NCBI RefSeq assembly: GCF_028622115.1
Contig: NZ_CP097263.1
Coordinates: forward strand, 4,092,001 to 4,156,000
Length of the DNA: 64,000 nt
Reading direction: 5' to 3'
Source: Kutzneria chonburiensis
Lineage (GTDB): Bacteria > Actinomycetota > Actinomycetes > Mycobacteriales > Pseudonocardiaceae
Shown here: piece after piece, positions 14,431 to 21,599 of the stretch
Layout: every line of letters begins with the position of its first letter
Numbering within the stretch: the stretch's first letter is position 1
Translations under genes and position numbers: made by a program
The notes under the pieces: model-generated
Database searches by the model: none
Told to the model about the DNA's origin: nothing
Seen by the model: the letters and a program-made list of their open reading frames with translations, nothing else

Positions 14431-15813
14431 GTGGACTGCGGCATCGCGCGCGAGGCGCTCTCGGCGGCCATGGACGGGGAGGCCGTCCCCGGCGTGGCCA
14501 TGACGGACGTGGACCGGCACGTGCAGGGCTGTCACGCCTGCGCGGGCTGGCAGGACCGGGCGGCCCGGATCAACCGGCTCACCGCGCTCTCGCCGGCCGG
14601 CGAGGAGCGGGATCTGGCCGACGAGGTGCTTCGGCGCGCGATCCTGCCGCCCACCGGCCTCTCCCCCGACCAGGTTGCTGCCCTCGGGCAGGCTGCGTTG
14701 TCGCCGGCGGAGGTGACAGCAGAGCCTGCTGGCCGGGCGCGGTTCTCTCTTCCTTATCTCTTGGTGCGCGTGGGGCTGGTGTTGGCGGCGGTGGCGCAAG
14801 CCGTCGTGGCGGTGGTGGAGCTGCTCGGTCGGGACGACCCGATGATGATGGCCGGCCACATGGACCACGAGACCTCGGCCTTCAACTTCGCGCTGGGGGT
14901 GGTGCTCGGGGTGGTGGCGGTGGATCCACGCCGGGCCCGGGCGCAGTTGCCGCTGTTGGGCAGCGTGGTGGGCGTGCTGGTGCTGGTGTCGACGTTCGAC
15001 CTCGGGGCGCACGCGGTGGGCTGGAGTCGGCTGGTGACGCACATCCCACTGGCGGTCGGCCTGATTCTGGTGGCACTGCTGGGAACTAATGCCGGCTCGG
15101 GAACGACCGGTAGGGCACAGGCCCGCAAGACATGGAGGTTCCCGATGAGGACAGCGAAGCGGCTCGGCGTGCTGGGCACGATCGTGGTCGGCGGACTGCT
15201 CGCGGCGACGGGCAGCGCGGCGGCGCACGTGACGGCGCAGCCGAACACCGCGACGCAGGGCAGCTACACGAAGATCGCCTTCCGGGTGCCCAACGAAGAG
15301 GACAAGGCCTCCACGACGAAGCTCGAGGTCACCTTCCCGGCCGACCATCCGGTGGCCTCGGTGGAGACGAAGGACGTGCCGGGCTGGACGGTCCAGGTCG
15401 ACAAGGCCAAGCCGGCCAAGCCGCTGAAGTCGGACGACGGCGAGGTGGCCGAGGTCGTCTCCAAGATCACCTGGACCGGCGGCAAGATCACGCCGGACAC
15501 CTTCGCCGAGTTCGAGGTGTCGCTCGGCCCGCTGCCGACCGACACGGATTCGCTGGTGTTCAAGGCGGTGCAGACCTACGACAACGGCGACGTGGTGCGG
15601 TGGATCGACACCGGCGCGGAGGCCGACCACCCGGCCCCGACGGTGAAGCTGTCGCCGAAGGCGACCACGGCGGCCGTGACCCCGACGGCGTCGAAGTCCA
15701 CTGAGGACAGTTCGTCGCTGCCGCTGGTGTTCGGCATCGCGGGCATCGTGATCGGCCTGGCCGCCGGGGCGCTGGCGGTGCTGGCGCTGCGCCGGGGGCG
15801 AACCGCCGAATGA
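14431..15813 (+). CDS. ZAS (zf-HC2) anti-sigma factor with Met/His loop, reading in frame into YcnI
   Basis: The N-terminal part (to about residue 220) is a membrane anti-sigma factor. The zinc anti-sigma motif is C3 plus H30-x3-C34-x2-C37. Four membrane spans follow, the first at about 104-130. The loop after span one is MMMAGHMDH (138-146), placed outside the membrane if the zinc domain is cytoplasmic, and it looks like a copper site. There is no stop codon before the YcnI gene, so the frame runs on to 15813 as a 460-residue fusion. Adding one G to GGG at 15081-15083 would produce ...LLGN and a TAA at 15087-15089, so a sequencing deletion is likely. GTG at 14431 is chosen because translation from it begins at the zinc motif. 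Confidence 0.7.
   Translation: MDCGIAREALSAAMDGEAVPGVAMTDVDRHVQGCHACAGWQDRAARINRLTALSPAGEERDLADEVLRRAILPPTGLSPDQVAALGQAALSPAEVTAEPAGRARFSLPYLLVRVGLVLAAVAQAVVAVVELLGRDDPMMMAGHMDHETSAFNFALGVVLGVVAVDPRRARAQLPLLGSVVGVLVLVSTFDLGAHAVGWSRLVTHIPLAVGLILVALLGTNAGSGTTGRAQARKTWRFPMRTAKRLGVLGTIVVGGLLAATGSAAAHVTAQPNTATQGSYTKIAFRVPNEEDKASTTKLEVTFPADHPVASVETKDVPGWTVQVDKAKPAKPLKSDDGEVAEVVSKITWTGGKITPDTFAEFEVSLGPLPTDTDSLVFKAVQTYDNGDVVRWIDTGAEADHPAPTVKLSPKATTAAVTPTASKSTEDSSSLPLVFGIAGIVIGLAAGALAVLALRRGRTAE
15145..15813 (+). CDS. ycnI: YcnI-family (DUF1775) copper-binding protein
   Basis: A 222-residue exported protein. The signal peptide ends SAAA and is followed directly by His in AHVTAQPNTA. That free N-terminal histidine is the copper ligand known in Bacillus YcnI, together with a nearby Trp (PGWTVQVDK). 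The DUF1775 beta-domain extends to about residue 165, then a Thr/Ser linker and one C-terminal membrane span (~190-212) followed by RRGR. ATG at 15145 has GGAGG six bases upstream, so it can start on its own even though the upstream reading frame is open into it. Its end overlaps the CopC-CopD start by four bases (ATGA at 15810), as expected for a copper uptake operon. Confidence 0.88.
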   Translation: MRTAKRLGVLGTIVVGGLLAATGSAAAHVTAQPNTATQGSYTKIAFRVPNEEDKASTTKLEVTFPADHPVASVETKDVPGWTVQVDKAKPAKPLKSDDGEVAEVVSKITWTGGKITPDTFAEFEVSLGPLPTDTDSLVFKAVQTYDNGDVVRWIDTGAEADHPAPTVKLSPKATTAAVTPTASKSTEDSSSLPLVFGIAGIVIGLAAGALAVLALRRGRTAE

Positions 15814-17441
15814 GGGCGTTCTTACTGATCCTGGCCGGTGTGTTCGCGGCGATGGCCGCGACCGCCGGCCAGGCGTCTGCGCACGCCGTGCTGGAATCGA
15901 CCACGCCGTCCAACGGATCGCTGGTGCAGTCCGCGCCGACCCGGGTGACGCTGACGTTCGGCGAGGCCGTGCAGATCGAGCCGGACGGCGTGCACGTGAT
16001 CGCGCCGGACGGCAAGTCGGCCGACGACGGCAAGGCCGACCACCTGGGCGGTGACGGCAACAACGTTGGCGTGTCGATGAATTCGACGGCCGAGGGCACG
16101 TACACGGTCTCCTGGCACGTGGTCTCGGCCGACTCGCACCCGATCTCCGGCGCCTTCACGTTCTCCGTCGGCCACGCCTCGGCCGCCGCACCGGTGGCCG
16201 CTCCCTCGTCGGGCAGCCTGACAGTGTCCATTGTGTACTGGACGGCCCGTGGCCTCGAATACGCCTCGTTCGCGCTGTTGATCGGGGCCGTTGCCTTCGT
16301 GTTCTGGTGCTGGCCGAGCGGTTCCACCCGACGCAGTGTTCGCCGGCTGATCGGCGGATCGTGGCTGACGTTGTTGCTGGCCACCGTGGCCGGCGCGCTG
16401 CTGCAAGGCCCTTACGGCGCCGGGGCCGGCCTTGACCGGCTGTTCGACGGTCAGCTGTTCTCGTCCACATTGGACATTGCGCTGGGCACGGGCGTGATCG
16501 TGCGGATCGTGTTGCTGGCCCTGGCCGCCCCGTACATCGGCGAGATCCTGGCCACGCAAGAGTGGACCCCGAACCGCCGGGCGGTGCTCGGCGGTCTCGG
16601 CGTGGTCCTGCTGAACGGCCTGGCCTGGACGTGGTCGATGTCCGGGCACGCGGCCGCCGGCTTGCAGTCCGAACTGGCACTGCCGGTCGACGTGCTGCAC
16701 CTGGACGCCATGGGCGTCTGGCTCGGCGGACTGGTCGTGTTGTGGCGGGCCAAGCCGCCGCAGGAGGCAGTGCAGCGGTTCTCTCAGGTCGCGTTCCTGT
16801 GCGTCGGTGTGCTGGTGGCGACCGGGACGTACCAGAGCTGGCGGCAGCTGGGCAGCTGGGCCGGCTTCGTGGACACCGAGTACGGCCGGCTGCTGCTGCT
16901 CAAGATCGCCGGTGTGCTGGCCGTGCTGGCCGCCGCGTACTTCTCCCGGCAGTGGGTCCGCACGCACATCGGCAAGCTGCGGCGGCCGGTGCTGATCGAG
17001 ACGGCCGGCGCGGTGATCGTGCTCGGGCTGACCGCGGCCCTGGTCAACGCCGAGCCGGCGCGTACGGCCGAAGCCGCGACCACGCCGGTCGTGCAGGCCA
17101 CGCCGGACGGCCAGACGCTGCCGTTCGACACCGGCGGCGCGGGCGGCAAGGGCAATCTCAAGGTCTACATCACGCCGGCCCGCACCGGCCCCAACCTGCT
17201 GGACGTCACGGTCGAGGACCAGGGCGGCACGGCCGAGGATGTGCCGGAGCTGACCGTCGCGCTGACGCTGAAGGAGCGCAACGTCGGCCCGCTGAAGATC
17301 GACATGAAGCATGTCGGCCGGGGCCGCTACCGGGCGGCCGAAGCGCAGATCCCGCTGCCCGGCGTGTGGCAGGTCGCGCTGACCGTGCGCACCTCCGACA
17401 TCGACGAGACGACCTCGGTCGGCATGTGGCAGGTCGGCTGA
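15810..17441 (+). CDS. CopC-CopD fusion with C-terminal FixH/YtkA-like domain (copper transport)
   Basis: A 543-residue protein. A signal peptide (1-24) exposes His25 (AHAVLESTTPSNG), the CopC copper ligand; the second His cluster is WHVVSADSHPISGAFTF near residue 110. A CopD membrane domain of about eight spans covers 150-415, including the WSMSGHAA and LHLDAMGVWLGGL motifs. The last ~110 residues form a beta domain (NLLDVTVEDQGG, GVWQVALTVRTSD) like FixH/YtkA or the tail of YcnJ. CopC binds copper outside and CopD carries it across the membrane. Overlap with ycnI and the sigma/anti-sigma pair next door point to a copper-responsive regulon. Confidence 0.92.
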   Translation: MRAFLLILAGVFAAMAATAGQASAHAVLESTTPSNGSLVQSAPTRVTLTFGEAVQIEPDGVHVIAPDGKSADDGKADHLGGDGNNVGVSMNSTAEGTYTVSWHVVSADSHPISGAFTFSVGHASAAAPVAAPSSGSLTVSIVYWTARGLEYASFALLIGAVAFVFWCWPSGSTRRSVRRLIGGSWLTLLLATVAGALLQGPYGAGAGLDRLFDGQLFSSTLDIALGTGVIVRIVLLALAAPYIGEILATQEWTPNRRAVLGGLGVVLLNGLAWTWSMSGHAAAGLQSELALPVDVLHLDAMGVWLGGLVVLWRAKPPQEAVQRFSQVAFLCVGVLVATGTYQSWRQLGSWAGFVDTEYGRLLLLKIAGVLAVLAAAYFSRQWVRTHIGKLRRPVLIETAGAVIVLGLTAALVNAEPARTAEAATTPVVQATPDGQTLPFDTGGAGGKGNLKVYITPARTGPNLLDVTVEDQGGTAEDVPELTVALTLKERNVGPLKIDMKHVGRGRYRAAEAQIPLPGVWQVALTVRTSDIDETTSVGMWQVG

Positions 17442-17510
17442 CCAGATCGTTCCGCCCGACGACGAGTCCGTGCCTGTCGGCCGGGCCGGCCGGCGGGCAC
17501 GATCGACGTC

Positions 17511-18059
17511 GTGACCAAGGCATTGCTCGTCATCGACGTCCAGGAATCGTTCCGCCGGCGGGAGAACTGGGCCCGGGTGTCTACTCCGGACATCGTGGCC
17601 AAGTCCGCCACGCTGGTCGACATCGCGCGCCGGGCCGGCGACCTGGTGGTGTGGGTGCTGCACAGCGAGCCCGGCACCGGCAACCCGTTCGACCCGGCGA
17701 GCGGCCACGTGCGGCTCATGGACGGGCTCGAGCCGGCGGCCGGTGAGCCGACGCTGACCAAGACCTCCCGCAACGCGTTCACCACCACCAACCTCCAGCA
17801 GATCCTTACCGAGCAAGGCATTCGCGAGCTGGTGATCTGCGGCATCCAGACCGAGCAGTGCTGCGAGACCACCGCCCGCGTCGCCGCCGACCTCGGCTTC
17901 GACGTCACGTACGTGACCGAGGCGACGGCCACCTTCCCCATCGCGCACCGCAGCGGCGTCGGCGAGCTCGGCGTGGAGGACATCATCGAGCGCACCGAAT
18001 ACGCGCTGGCCGGCCGGTTCGCCACCATCAGCACCATCGCGGAGCTGGCCGTAGGCTGA
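17511..18059 (+). CDS. Cysteine hydrolase of the isochorismatase family
   Basis: A 182-residue isochorismatase-fold hydrolase. The catalytic set is visible: Asp9 in LLVIDVQ, Lys in LTKTSRNAF (about residue 85), and the nucleophile Cys in ICGIQTEQCCETTARVAADLG (shown in part, about residue 120), where two adjacent Cys occur. Substrates in this family include nicotinamide, isochorismate, N-carbamoylsarcosine and ureidoacrylate; none is indicated here. GTG at 17511. Seven bases separate it from a GlxA-type regulator on the same strand, a common pairing in actinomycetes, so the regulator probably controls it. Confidence 0.9.
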   Translation: MTKALLVIDVQESFRRRENWARVSTPDIVAKSATLVDIARRAGDLVVWVLHSEPGTGNPFDPASGHVRLMDGLEPAAGEPTLTKTSRNAFTTTNLQQILTEQGIRELVICGIQTEQCCETTARVAADLGFDVTYVTEATATFPIAHRSGVGELGVEDIIERTEYALAGRFATISTIAELAVG

Positions 18060-18066
18060 CCGGATC

Positions 18067-18963
18067 ATGCCGATCGTCGCCTTCCTGCTCACGCGGAACC
18101 TGCACCTGCTCGACCTGGCCGGGCCGGCGCAGGTGTTCGGCTCGGCGGCCAAGCACGGCCTGGACTACCGGCTGTGCTACCTCGCCGACACCGACACCGT
18201 GCGGACCGCGCAGGGCCTGACCGTGCAGGCGGCGACCGAGATCCCGGCGCTCGGCCCGGACGACCTGGTCGTGGTGCCCGGCTGCGCCGGCGACCGGCTG
18301 AGCCGGGCCCCACGGCTCGGGCCGGCGCTGATGGCCCTGCTGCGGGAGTTCCCCGGCACCGTGGCCAGTGTCTGTTCCGGGGCCGAGCACCTCGGCCGGG
18401 CCGGGCTGCTCGACGGCCGGCGCTGCACCACCCATCACGAGCTCCAGCACGAGCTCGCGCAGCGGTATCCGCAGGCCCAGGTCGTGCACGATGTGCTGTA
18501 CGTGATCGACGGCCGGATCGTCACCTCGGCCGGCATCGCCTCCGGCATCGACCTCGCGCTGCACCTGGTGGCCAGCGCCCACGGGCCGGCCATCGCCGCC
18601 CGCATCGCCCGCGAGATGGTCGTCTACGCCCGCCGCAACGGCGATGACCACCAGGCCAGCGCCATGCTGCGGCATCGTTCGCACGTGAACGACACCGTGC
18701 ACCGGCTCCAGGACCACATCGACGGCCACTACACCGCCCGCTTGCCGCTGGCCGAGCTGGCCCGGGCCGTCGGGTGCAGCGAGCGGACCGTGACGCGCCT
18801 GTTCACTCGGGCCACCGGGCTCACGCCGCTGCGCTACCAGCAACTGCTGCGCGTGGAGCGCGCCGAGCACCTCATCGGCTTGGGCGCGACCATGGAAACC
18901 GCCGCCCACACCGTCGGCTTCGAGGACGCCCGCATGCTCCGCCGCCTCCGCGCCCGCCCCTAG
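18067..18963 (+). CDS. GlxA-type transcriptional regulator (DJ-1/PfpI domain plus AraC helix-turn-helix)
   Basis: A 298-residue regulator. The N-terminal DJ-1/PfpI-like domain (~1-175) has the elbow Cys in ASVCSGAEHLGRAGLL and the family sequence LDLAGPAQVFG. The C-terminal AraC DNA-binding domain (~200-298) has ELARAVGCSERTVTRLFTRATG as its first helix-turn-helix and ETAAHTVGFEDARMLRRLR as the second; the protein ends soon after. The amidase-like domain usually senses a ligand rather than catalysing. It follows the isochorismatase-fold gene by seven bases. Four bases past its stop begins a copy of the 53-bp palindromic repeat. Confidence 0.9.
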   Translation: MPIVAFLLTRNLHLLDLAGPAQVFGSAAKHGLDYRLCYLADTDTVRTAQGLTVQAATEIPALGPDDLVVVPGCAGDRLSRAPRLGPALMALLREFPGTVASVCSGAEHLGRAGLLDGRRCTTHHELQHELAQRYPQAQVVHDVLYVIDGRIVTSAGIASGIDLALHLVASAHGPAIAARIAREMVVYARRNGDDHQASAMLRHRSHVNDTVHRLQDHIDGHYTARLPLAELARAVGCSERTVTRLFTRATGLTPLRYQQLLRVERAEHLIGLGATMETAAHTVGFEDARMLRRLRARP

Positions 18964-18967
18964 TTTC

Positions 18968-19020
18968 GTCACATGCGGTCCGGATGTGCCTCAGGGAGGC
19001 AAGTATGACGCGCATGTGAC
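18968..19020. repeat. 53-bp palindromic repeat, copy A1
   Basis: Ends are GTCACATGCG and CGCATGTGAC, a perfect ten-base inverted repeat. The centre contains GAGGCAAGT. It starts four bases past the stop of the GlxA-type gene. The same 53-bp layout recurs at 20110, 49376, 52029 and 52106. Confidence 0.85.
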
Positions 19021-19027
19021 ATTTGGG

Positions 19028-19036
19028 TTGTCCACA
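19028..19036 (+). promoter_or_regulatory. DnaA-box-like TTGTCCACA, first copy
   Basis: A perfect match to the actinomycete DnaA box TTGTCCACA, eight bases after repeat copy A1 and upstream of the nuclease-fold gene. A second copy in the same direction lies exactly 40 bases on. Confidence 0.5.
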
Positions 19037-19067
19037 GGGGATGGGACGGGACGGTGGGTTGAGGGAG

Positions 19068-19076
19068 TTGTCCACA
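19068..19076 (+). promoter_or_regulatory. DnaA-box-like TTGTCCACA, second copy
   Basis: Identical nine-base sequence to the copy at 19028, in the same orientation. Both sit in a longer shared context GTTGTCCACAGGGG. Two sites do not make an origin; a regulatory or DnaA-titrating role for the downstream gene is possible. Confidence 0.5.
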
Positions 19077-19110
19077 GGGGCGAGGGGGGATGGTTGCGGC
19101 GAGGGCCGGT

Positions 19111-20094
19111 ATGCCGACCATGGAGTGGGTGACCCGACTTTCCAAGACCGACTTCGCATTGCTCGCCGAAAGGTTCCCCGACGCTGTCGCCACGTGGCGA
19201 GATCTCGTCAAGCTCGGCGTCGGCGAGGCCGTGCCCTCTCGCCGGTGTCGCCCGGGCGGCGGTTGGACGAGACTGTTGACCGGCACATATCTGCTGACCG
19301 GAGGCGCGCCGTCCAGACGACAACTCGTCCGAGCTGCCCTGCTTCGCGCCGGACCGCTTGCGGTCGTCACAGGAGTCGAAGGCGCGCGGCGGCACGGCGT
19401 CCGAAGGCTCCCCGACGAGCTCCGCGTCCATGTGTTGGTGCCCGGTGGCCAACACGTCAGCAGCCAGTCGTTTCTCCTGGTCGAACGAACCGAGCGGCCA
19501 TGGCGTCAGAGCATGGTCGACGGCTTTCCCATTGCCCAGCCCGCTCGGTGCCTCGTCGACGCTGCCCGTCGCGAACAACGAATCGACACCGTTCGCGCCA
19601 TGATCGCGGACGCGGTGCAACGGGACGCCTGTTGCGTCCAGTCGCTGGCCACAGAGCTCAGGCATTTGCGGCTGCGTGGCACCGCAGTTCCTCGATCAGT
19701 GCTGGATGAGGTGAATGCCGGTGTGCGTTCAGCAGCCGAGGCATGGGCGCGGCGGCTCGTACGTCGTACCTCGCTACCCGAACCGGAGTGGAACGTCGAA
19801 CTCCGCTCAGCCACAGGTCACAGGCTCGCCATTGTCGACGCGTGGTGGGAGGACGTCGGTCTGGCCTGGGAGATCGACTCGAAGGAGTTCCACTTGGCTC
19901 CTTCGGACTACGAACGAACGATGACCAGGCACTCCGCGTTGGCGGCCGCGGGTGTGATGGTCGTGCACACCTTGCCGTCACAACTGAAGAAGGATCCCTC
20001 CGGCGTCGTACGTGATCTCGTCGCCGCCCATGAATGGGCCAACCGATCGCCCCACCCCGCCGTCACCACCGCCCTCTACCGCCCCACCGCCTAA
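19111..20094 (+). CDS. AbiEi/DUF559-like protein with PD-(D/E)XK nuclease-type C-terminus
   Basis: A 327-residue protein. The N-terminal half resembles AbiEi-type winged-helix antitoxin/regulator proteins of actinobacteria (a helical region, then SRRCRPGGGWTRLLTGTYLLTG and VTGVEGARRHGVR, shown in parts). The C-terminal ~110 residues carry a DUF559/VSR-like nuclease core: VDAWWEDVGLAWEIDSKEFH supplies the D...E-x-D-x-K arrangement with the following His. It may be a DNA nuclease or a toxin-antitoxin relative; activity is unproven and no partner gene is adjacent. ATG at 19111 has GAGGG five bases ahead; the ATG at 19090 is an alternative. It is bracketed by inverted copies of the 53-bp repeat and preceded by two DnaA boxes. 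Confidence 0.75.
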   Translation: MPTMEWVTRLSKTDFALLAERFPDAVATWRDLVKLGVGEAVPSRRCRPGGGWTRLLTGTYLLTGGAPSRRQLVRAALLRAGPLAVVTGVEGARRHGVRRLPDELRVHVLVPGGQHVSSQSFLLVERTERPWRQSMVDGFPIAQPARCLVDAARREQRIDTVRAMIADAVQRDACCVQSLATELRHLRLRGTAVPRSVLDEVNAGVRSAAEAWARRLVRRTSLPEPEWNVELRSATGHRLAIVDAWWEDVGLAWEIDSKEFHLAPSDYERTMTRHSALAAAGVMVVHTLPSQLKKDPSGVVRDLVAAHEWANRSPHPAVTTALYRPTA

Positions 20095-20109
20095 CCCCCA
20101 CCCCCAAAC

Positions 20110-20162
20110 GTCACATGAGCGTCGTACTTGCCTCTATACGTCACATCCGGACCGCATGTGAC
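20110..20162. repeat. 53-bp palindromic repeat, copy A2 (inverted relative to A1)
   Basis: The reverse complement of this copy matches A1 closely, including the GTCACATGCGGTCCGGATGT start and the GAGGCAAGTA core. It begins 15 bases after the stop of the nuclease-fold gene, so A1 and A2 form an inverted pair around that gene. Confidence 0.85.
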
Positions 20163-20210
20163 GTATGGGGGGTGCGGTTGGGGGTGGGTGGTGTACGCGT
20201 GGTGAGGTGG

Positions 20211-20231
20211 GTTGACACCGGGCGTGTCAAC
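20211..20231. promoter_or_regulatory. Perfect inverted repeat GTTGACAC-N5-GTGTCAAC
   Basis: Eight-base arms with a five-base centre, about 200 bases before the YcaO start. It has the size of a dimeric regulator site. TTGACA inside the left arm could also serve as a -35 element, but no fitting -10 follows. Confidence 0.5.
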
Positions 20232-20279
20232 CACTGGTTGTGGCCGTGACCTGGTGATGTGCGACGCGATCTCATTGTC

Positions 20280-20297
20280 TGACCAACCAGTTGGTCA
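20280..20297. promoter_or_regulatory. Operator-like palindrome TGACCAAC-CA-GTTGGTCA
   Basis: Eight-base perfect arms with a two-base centre, typical of TetR-type operators. It lies 135 bases before the YcaO start. No TetR gene is adjacent; the LAL regulator of the facing operon is the only regulator nearby. Confidence 0.55.
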
Positions 20298-20432
20298 ACA
20301 TCCGAGGTGTGTCCGCGCGGCCCGTCAACCACTGCCCGTTCGACCCGAAAGCTGAGCAGCGCTTACTACATCACTTGGTAAAAGTCGGGACCGATGTCAG
20401 CGTTGTCGTATGCGGGCAGGACGGAGTCGACG

Positions 20433-21599
20433 GTGCACGTGATGCCGGTACCGGCCGAGAGGGGCCTGCCGCTCGACACCGCGCTCGCGCGCGGCCTGGC
20501 GGCGGCCGGGGAGCTCGGCCTCACCCCGAGGTTCACGCCGCTGCTCGACGCCGACCCGGGCAGCTGGCGGTGCTCGCTCGGCTCGCCGGCCGGCTGCCGG
20601 CCGGCGGCCGACGGCCACGGCCGCGGTGACCGGGCGTCCGCGCGGGTCGGCGCCCTGTTCGAGGCGCTGGAGCACTACCTGAGCGGGCTGGACGGCCTGC
20701 GCAATCGGCAGGTGCGGCTGCGTGATGCGCACGAGGTCGCGCACGGCCCGCTGGCGTCGGATCCGCTCATCGCCAAGCTGGCCGACGGCCCGGCCCGTGA
20801 GCTGGGCTGCGTGCGCTACCAGGCGCTCGACGGCAGCGCCGAGGTGGACGTGCCGGTGTTCCTGACCATTCCGGAGTACCGCCGCGAGCCCGGCGAGTCG
20901 GCCCGGCTGACCGTGGAGGACTTCTACGACTACTCGGCCGCCGGTCCCTGTGTCGAGGCCACCGGCTGGGCCGCCGGTTCCTACGCGGCCGAGGCGCTGG
21001 TGCACGCGGTCAACGAAGCCGTCGAGCGGGATGCGCTGGCCCAACTCGTGGCCGACCAGCTGACCGGCGAGCACATGCGGCCGCTCCGGATGGTCGACCC
21101 GGCCACGCTGCCCGACGACCTCGCCGACCTGATGACCGCCGCGTCGGACCGCTGCGGACGGCCGGTGCACTTGATCGACATGACCTCCGACCTGGACGTT
21201 CCGGCCTTCTACGCGGTCCAGGCGCCGGAGCCCGGCGGGCGGCCGGCGGGCGGCAGTGCGGCGGCGCTGTCCAGCCGGGTCGCGGCCGGTCGCGCGCTGA
21301 CCGAGCTGATCCAGGTCCAGACCACGACCGACGACCGCGCCCTACCCAACCTCGCGTGTCGGTTGGGTGACGCTGTGACGGTCGGCTTCGTGTCGAGCTG
21401 CGGCCCGTCGACGCCACGCCAGCACCTCGACGTGCTGGTGGAGCTGTTACACGGCAAGGGTTTCACGCCGTACGCACGGGAGCAGTACACAACGCGGAAC
21501 CTGGCCGTGGTCAACGTGTTCGTGCCGGGGCTGGACCGGTCCATCGATTGCCGGCGGCTGCGGGTCAGTCGCCGTCGTGCTCAAGCGCCCACCGGGTGA
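20433..21599 (+). CDS. YcaO-family ATP-dependent backbone-activating enzyme
   Basis: A 388-residue YcaO protein. The ATP-site signatures are present in family order: DGHGRGDRASARVGALFEALEHY (shown as the SGKG-type loop plus E-x3-E helix), then VHAVNEAVERDALAQ, and later GRALTELIQVQ. YcaO enzymes activate peptide amides with ATP to make azolines, thioamides or amidines in ribosomal peptides, or thioamidate proteins. No docking protein, dehydrogenase or obvious precursor is adjacent, so the substrate is unknown. GTG at 20433 has GGAG six bases upstream; ATG at 20394 would add 13 residues. The 3' end overlaps the facing LAL regulator gene by 35 bases. Confidence 0.85.
   Translation: MHVMPVPAERGLPLDTALARGLAAAGELGLTPRFTPLLDADPGSWRCSLGSPAGCRPAADGHGRGDRASARVGALFEALEHYLSGLDGLRNRQVRLRDAHEVAHGPLASDPLIAKLADGPARELGCVRYQALDGSAEVDVPVFLTIPEYRREPGESARLTVEDFYDYSAAGPCVEATGWAAGSYAAEALVHAVNEAVERDALAQLVADQLTGEHMRPLRMVDPATLPDDLADLMTAASDRCGRPVHLIDMTSDLDVPAFYAVQAPEPGGRPAGGSAAALSSRVAAGRALTELIQVQTTTDDRALPNLACRLGDAVTVGFVSSCGPSTPRQHLDVLVELLHGKGFTPYAREQYTTRNLAVVNVFVPGLDRSIDCRRLRVSRRRAQAPTG

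Larger units (their letters stand above)
20163..20432. other. Intergenic control region before the YcaO gene
   Basis: About 270 bases without a convincing gene. It holds two palindromes, at 20211-20231 and 20280-20297, described separately, and a third CAACCACT motif near 20325. A 32-codon frame at 20257-20355 lacks a ribosome site. I could not place a -35/-10 pair with confidence. Confidence 0.5.

Noticed and set aside
15822-18152. Very long open frame on the minus strand opposite CopC-CopD and the isochorismatase gene
   Set aside because: It is a shadow of G/C-biased third positions in the real genes; its product is Arg/Gly/Asp/His-rich with no recognisable domain.
19020-19090. A replication origin
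   Set aside because: Only two DnaA boxes, no AT-rich unwinding region and no dnaA/dnaN/gyrB neighbours.
18968-20162. An insertion sequence
   Set aside because: The enclosed gene is not a transposase and no target duplication is visible outside the repeats.
20257-20355. A 32-residue frame before YcaO as a ribosomal-peptide precursor
   Set aside because: No ribosome site, it overlaps the operator palindrome, and it has no leader-core layout. Kept only as something to test.
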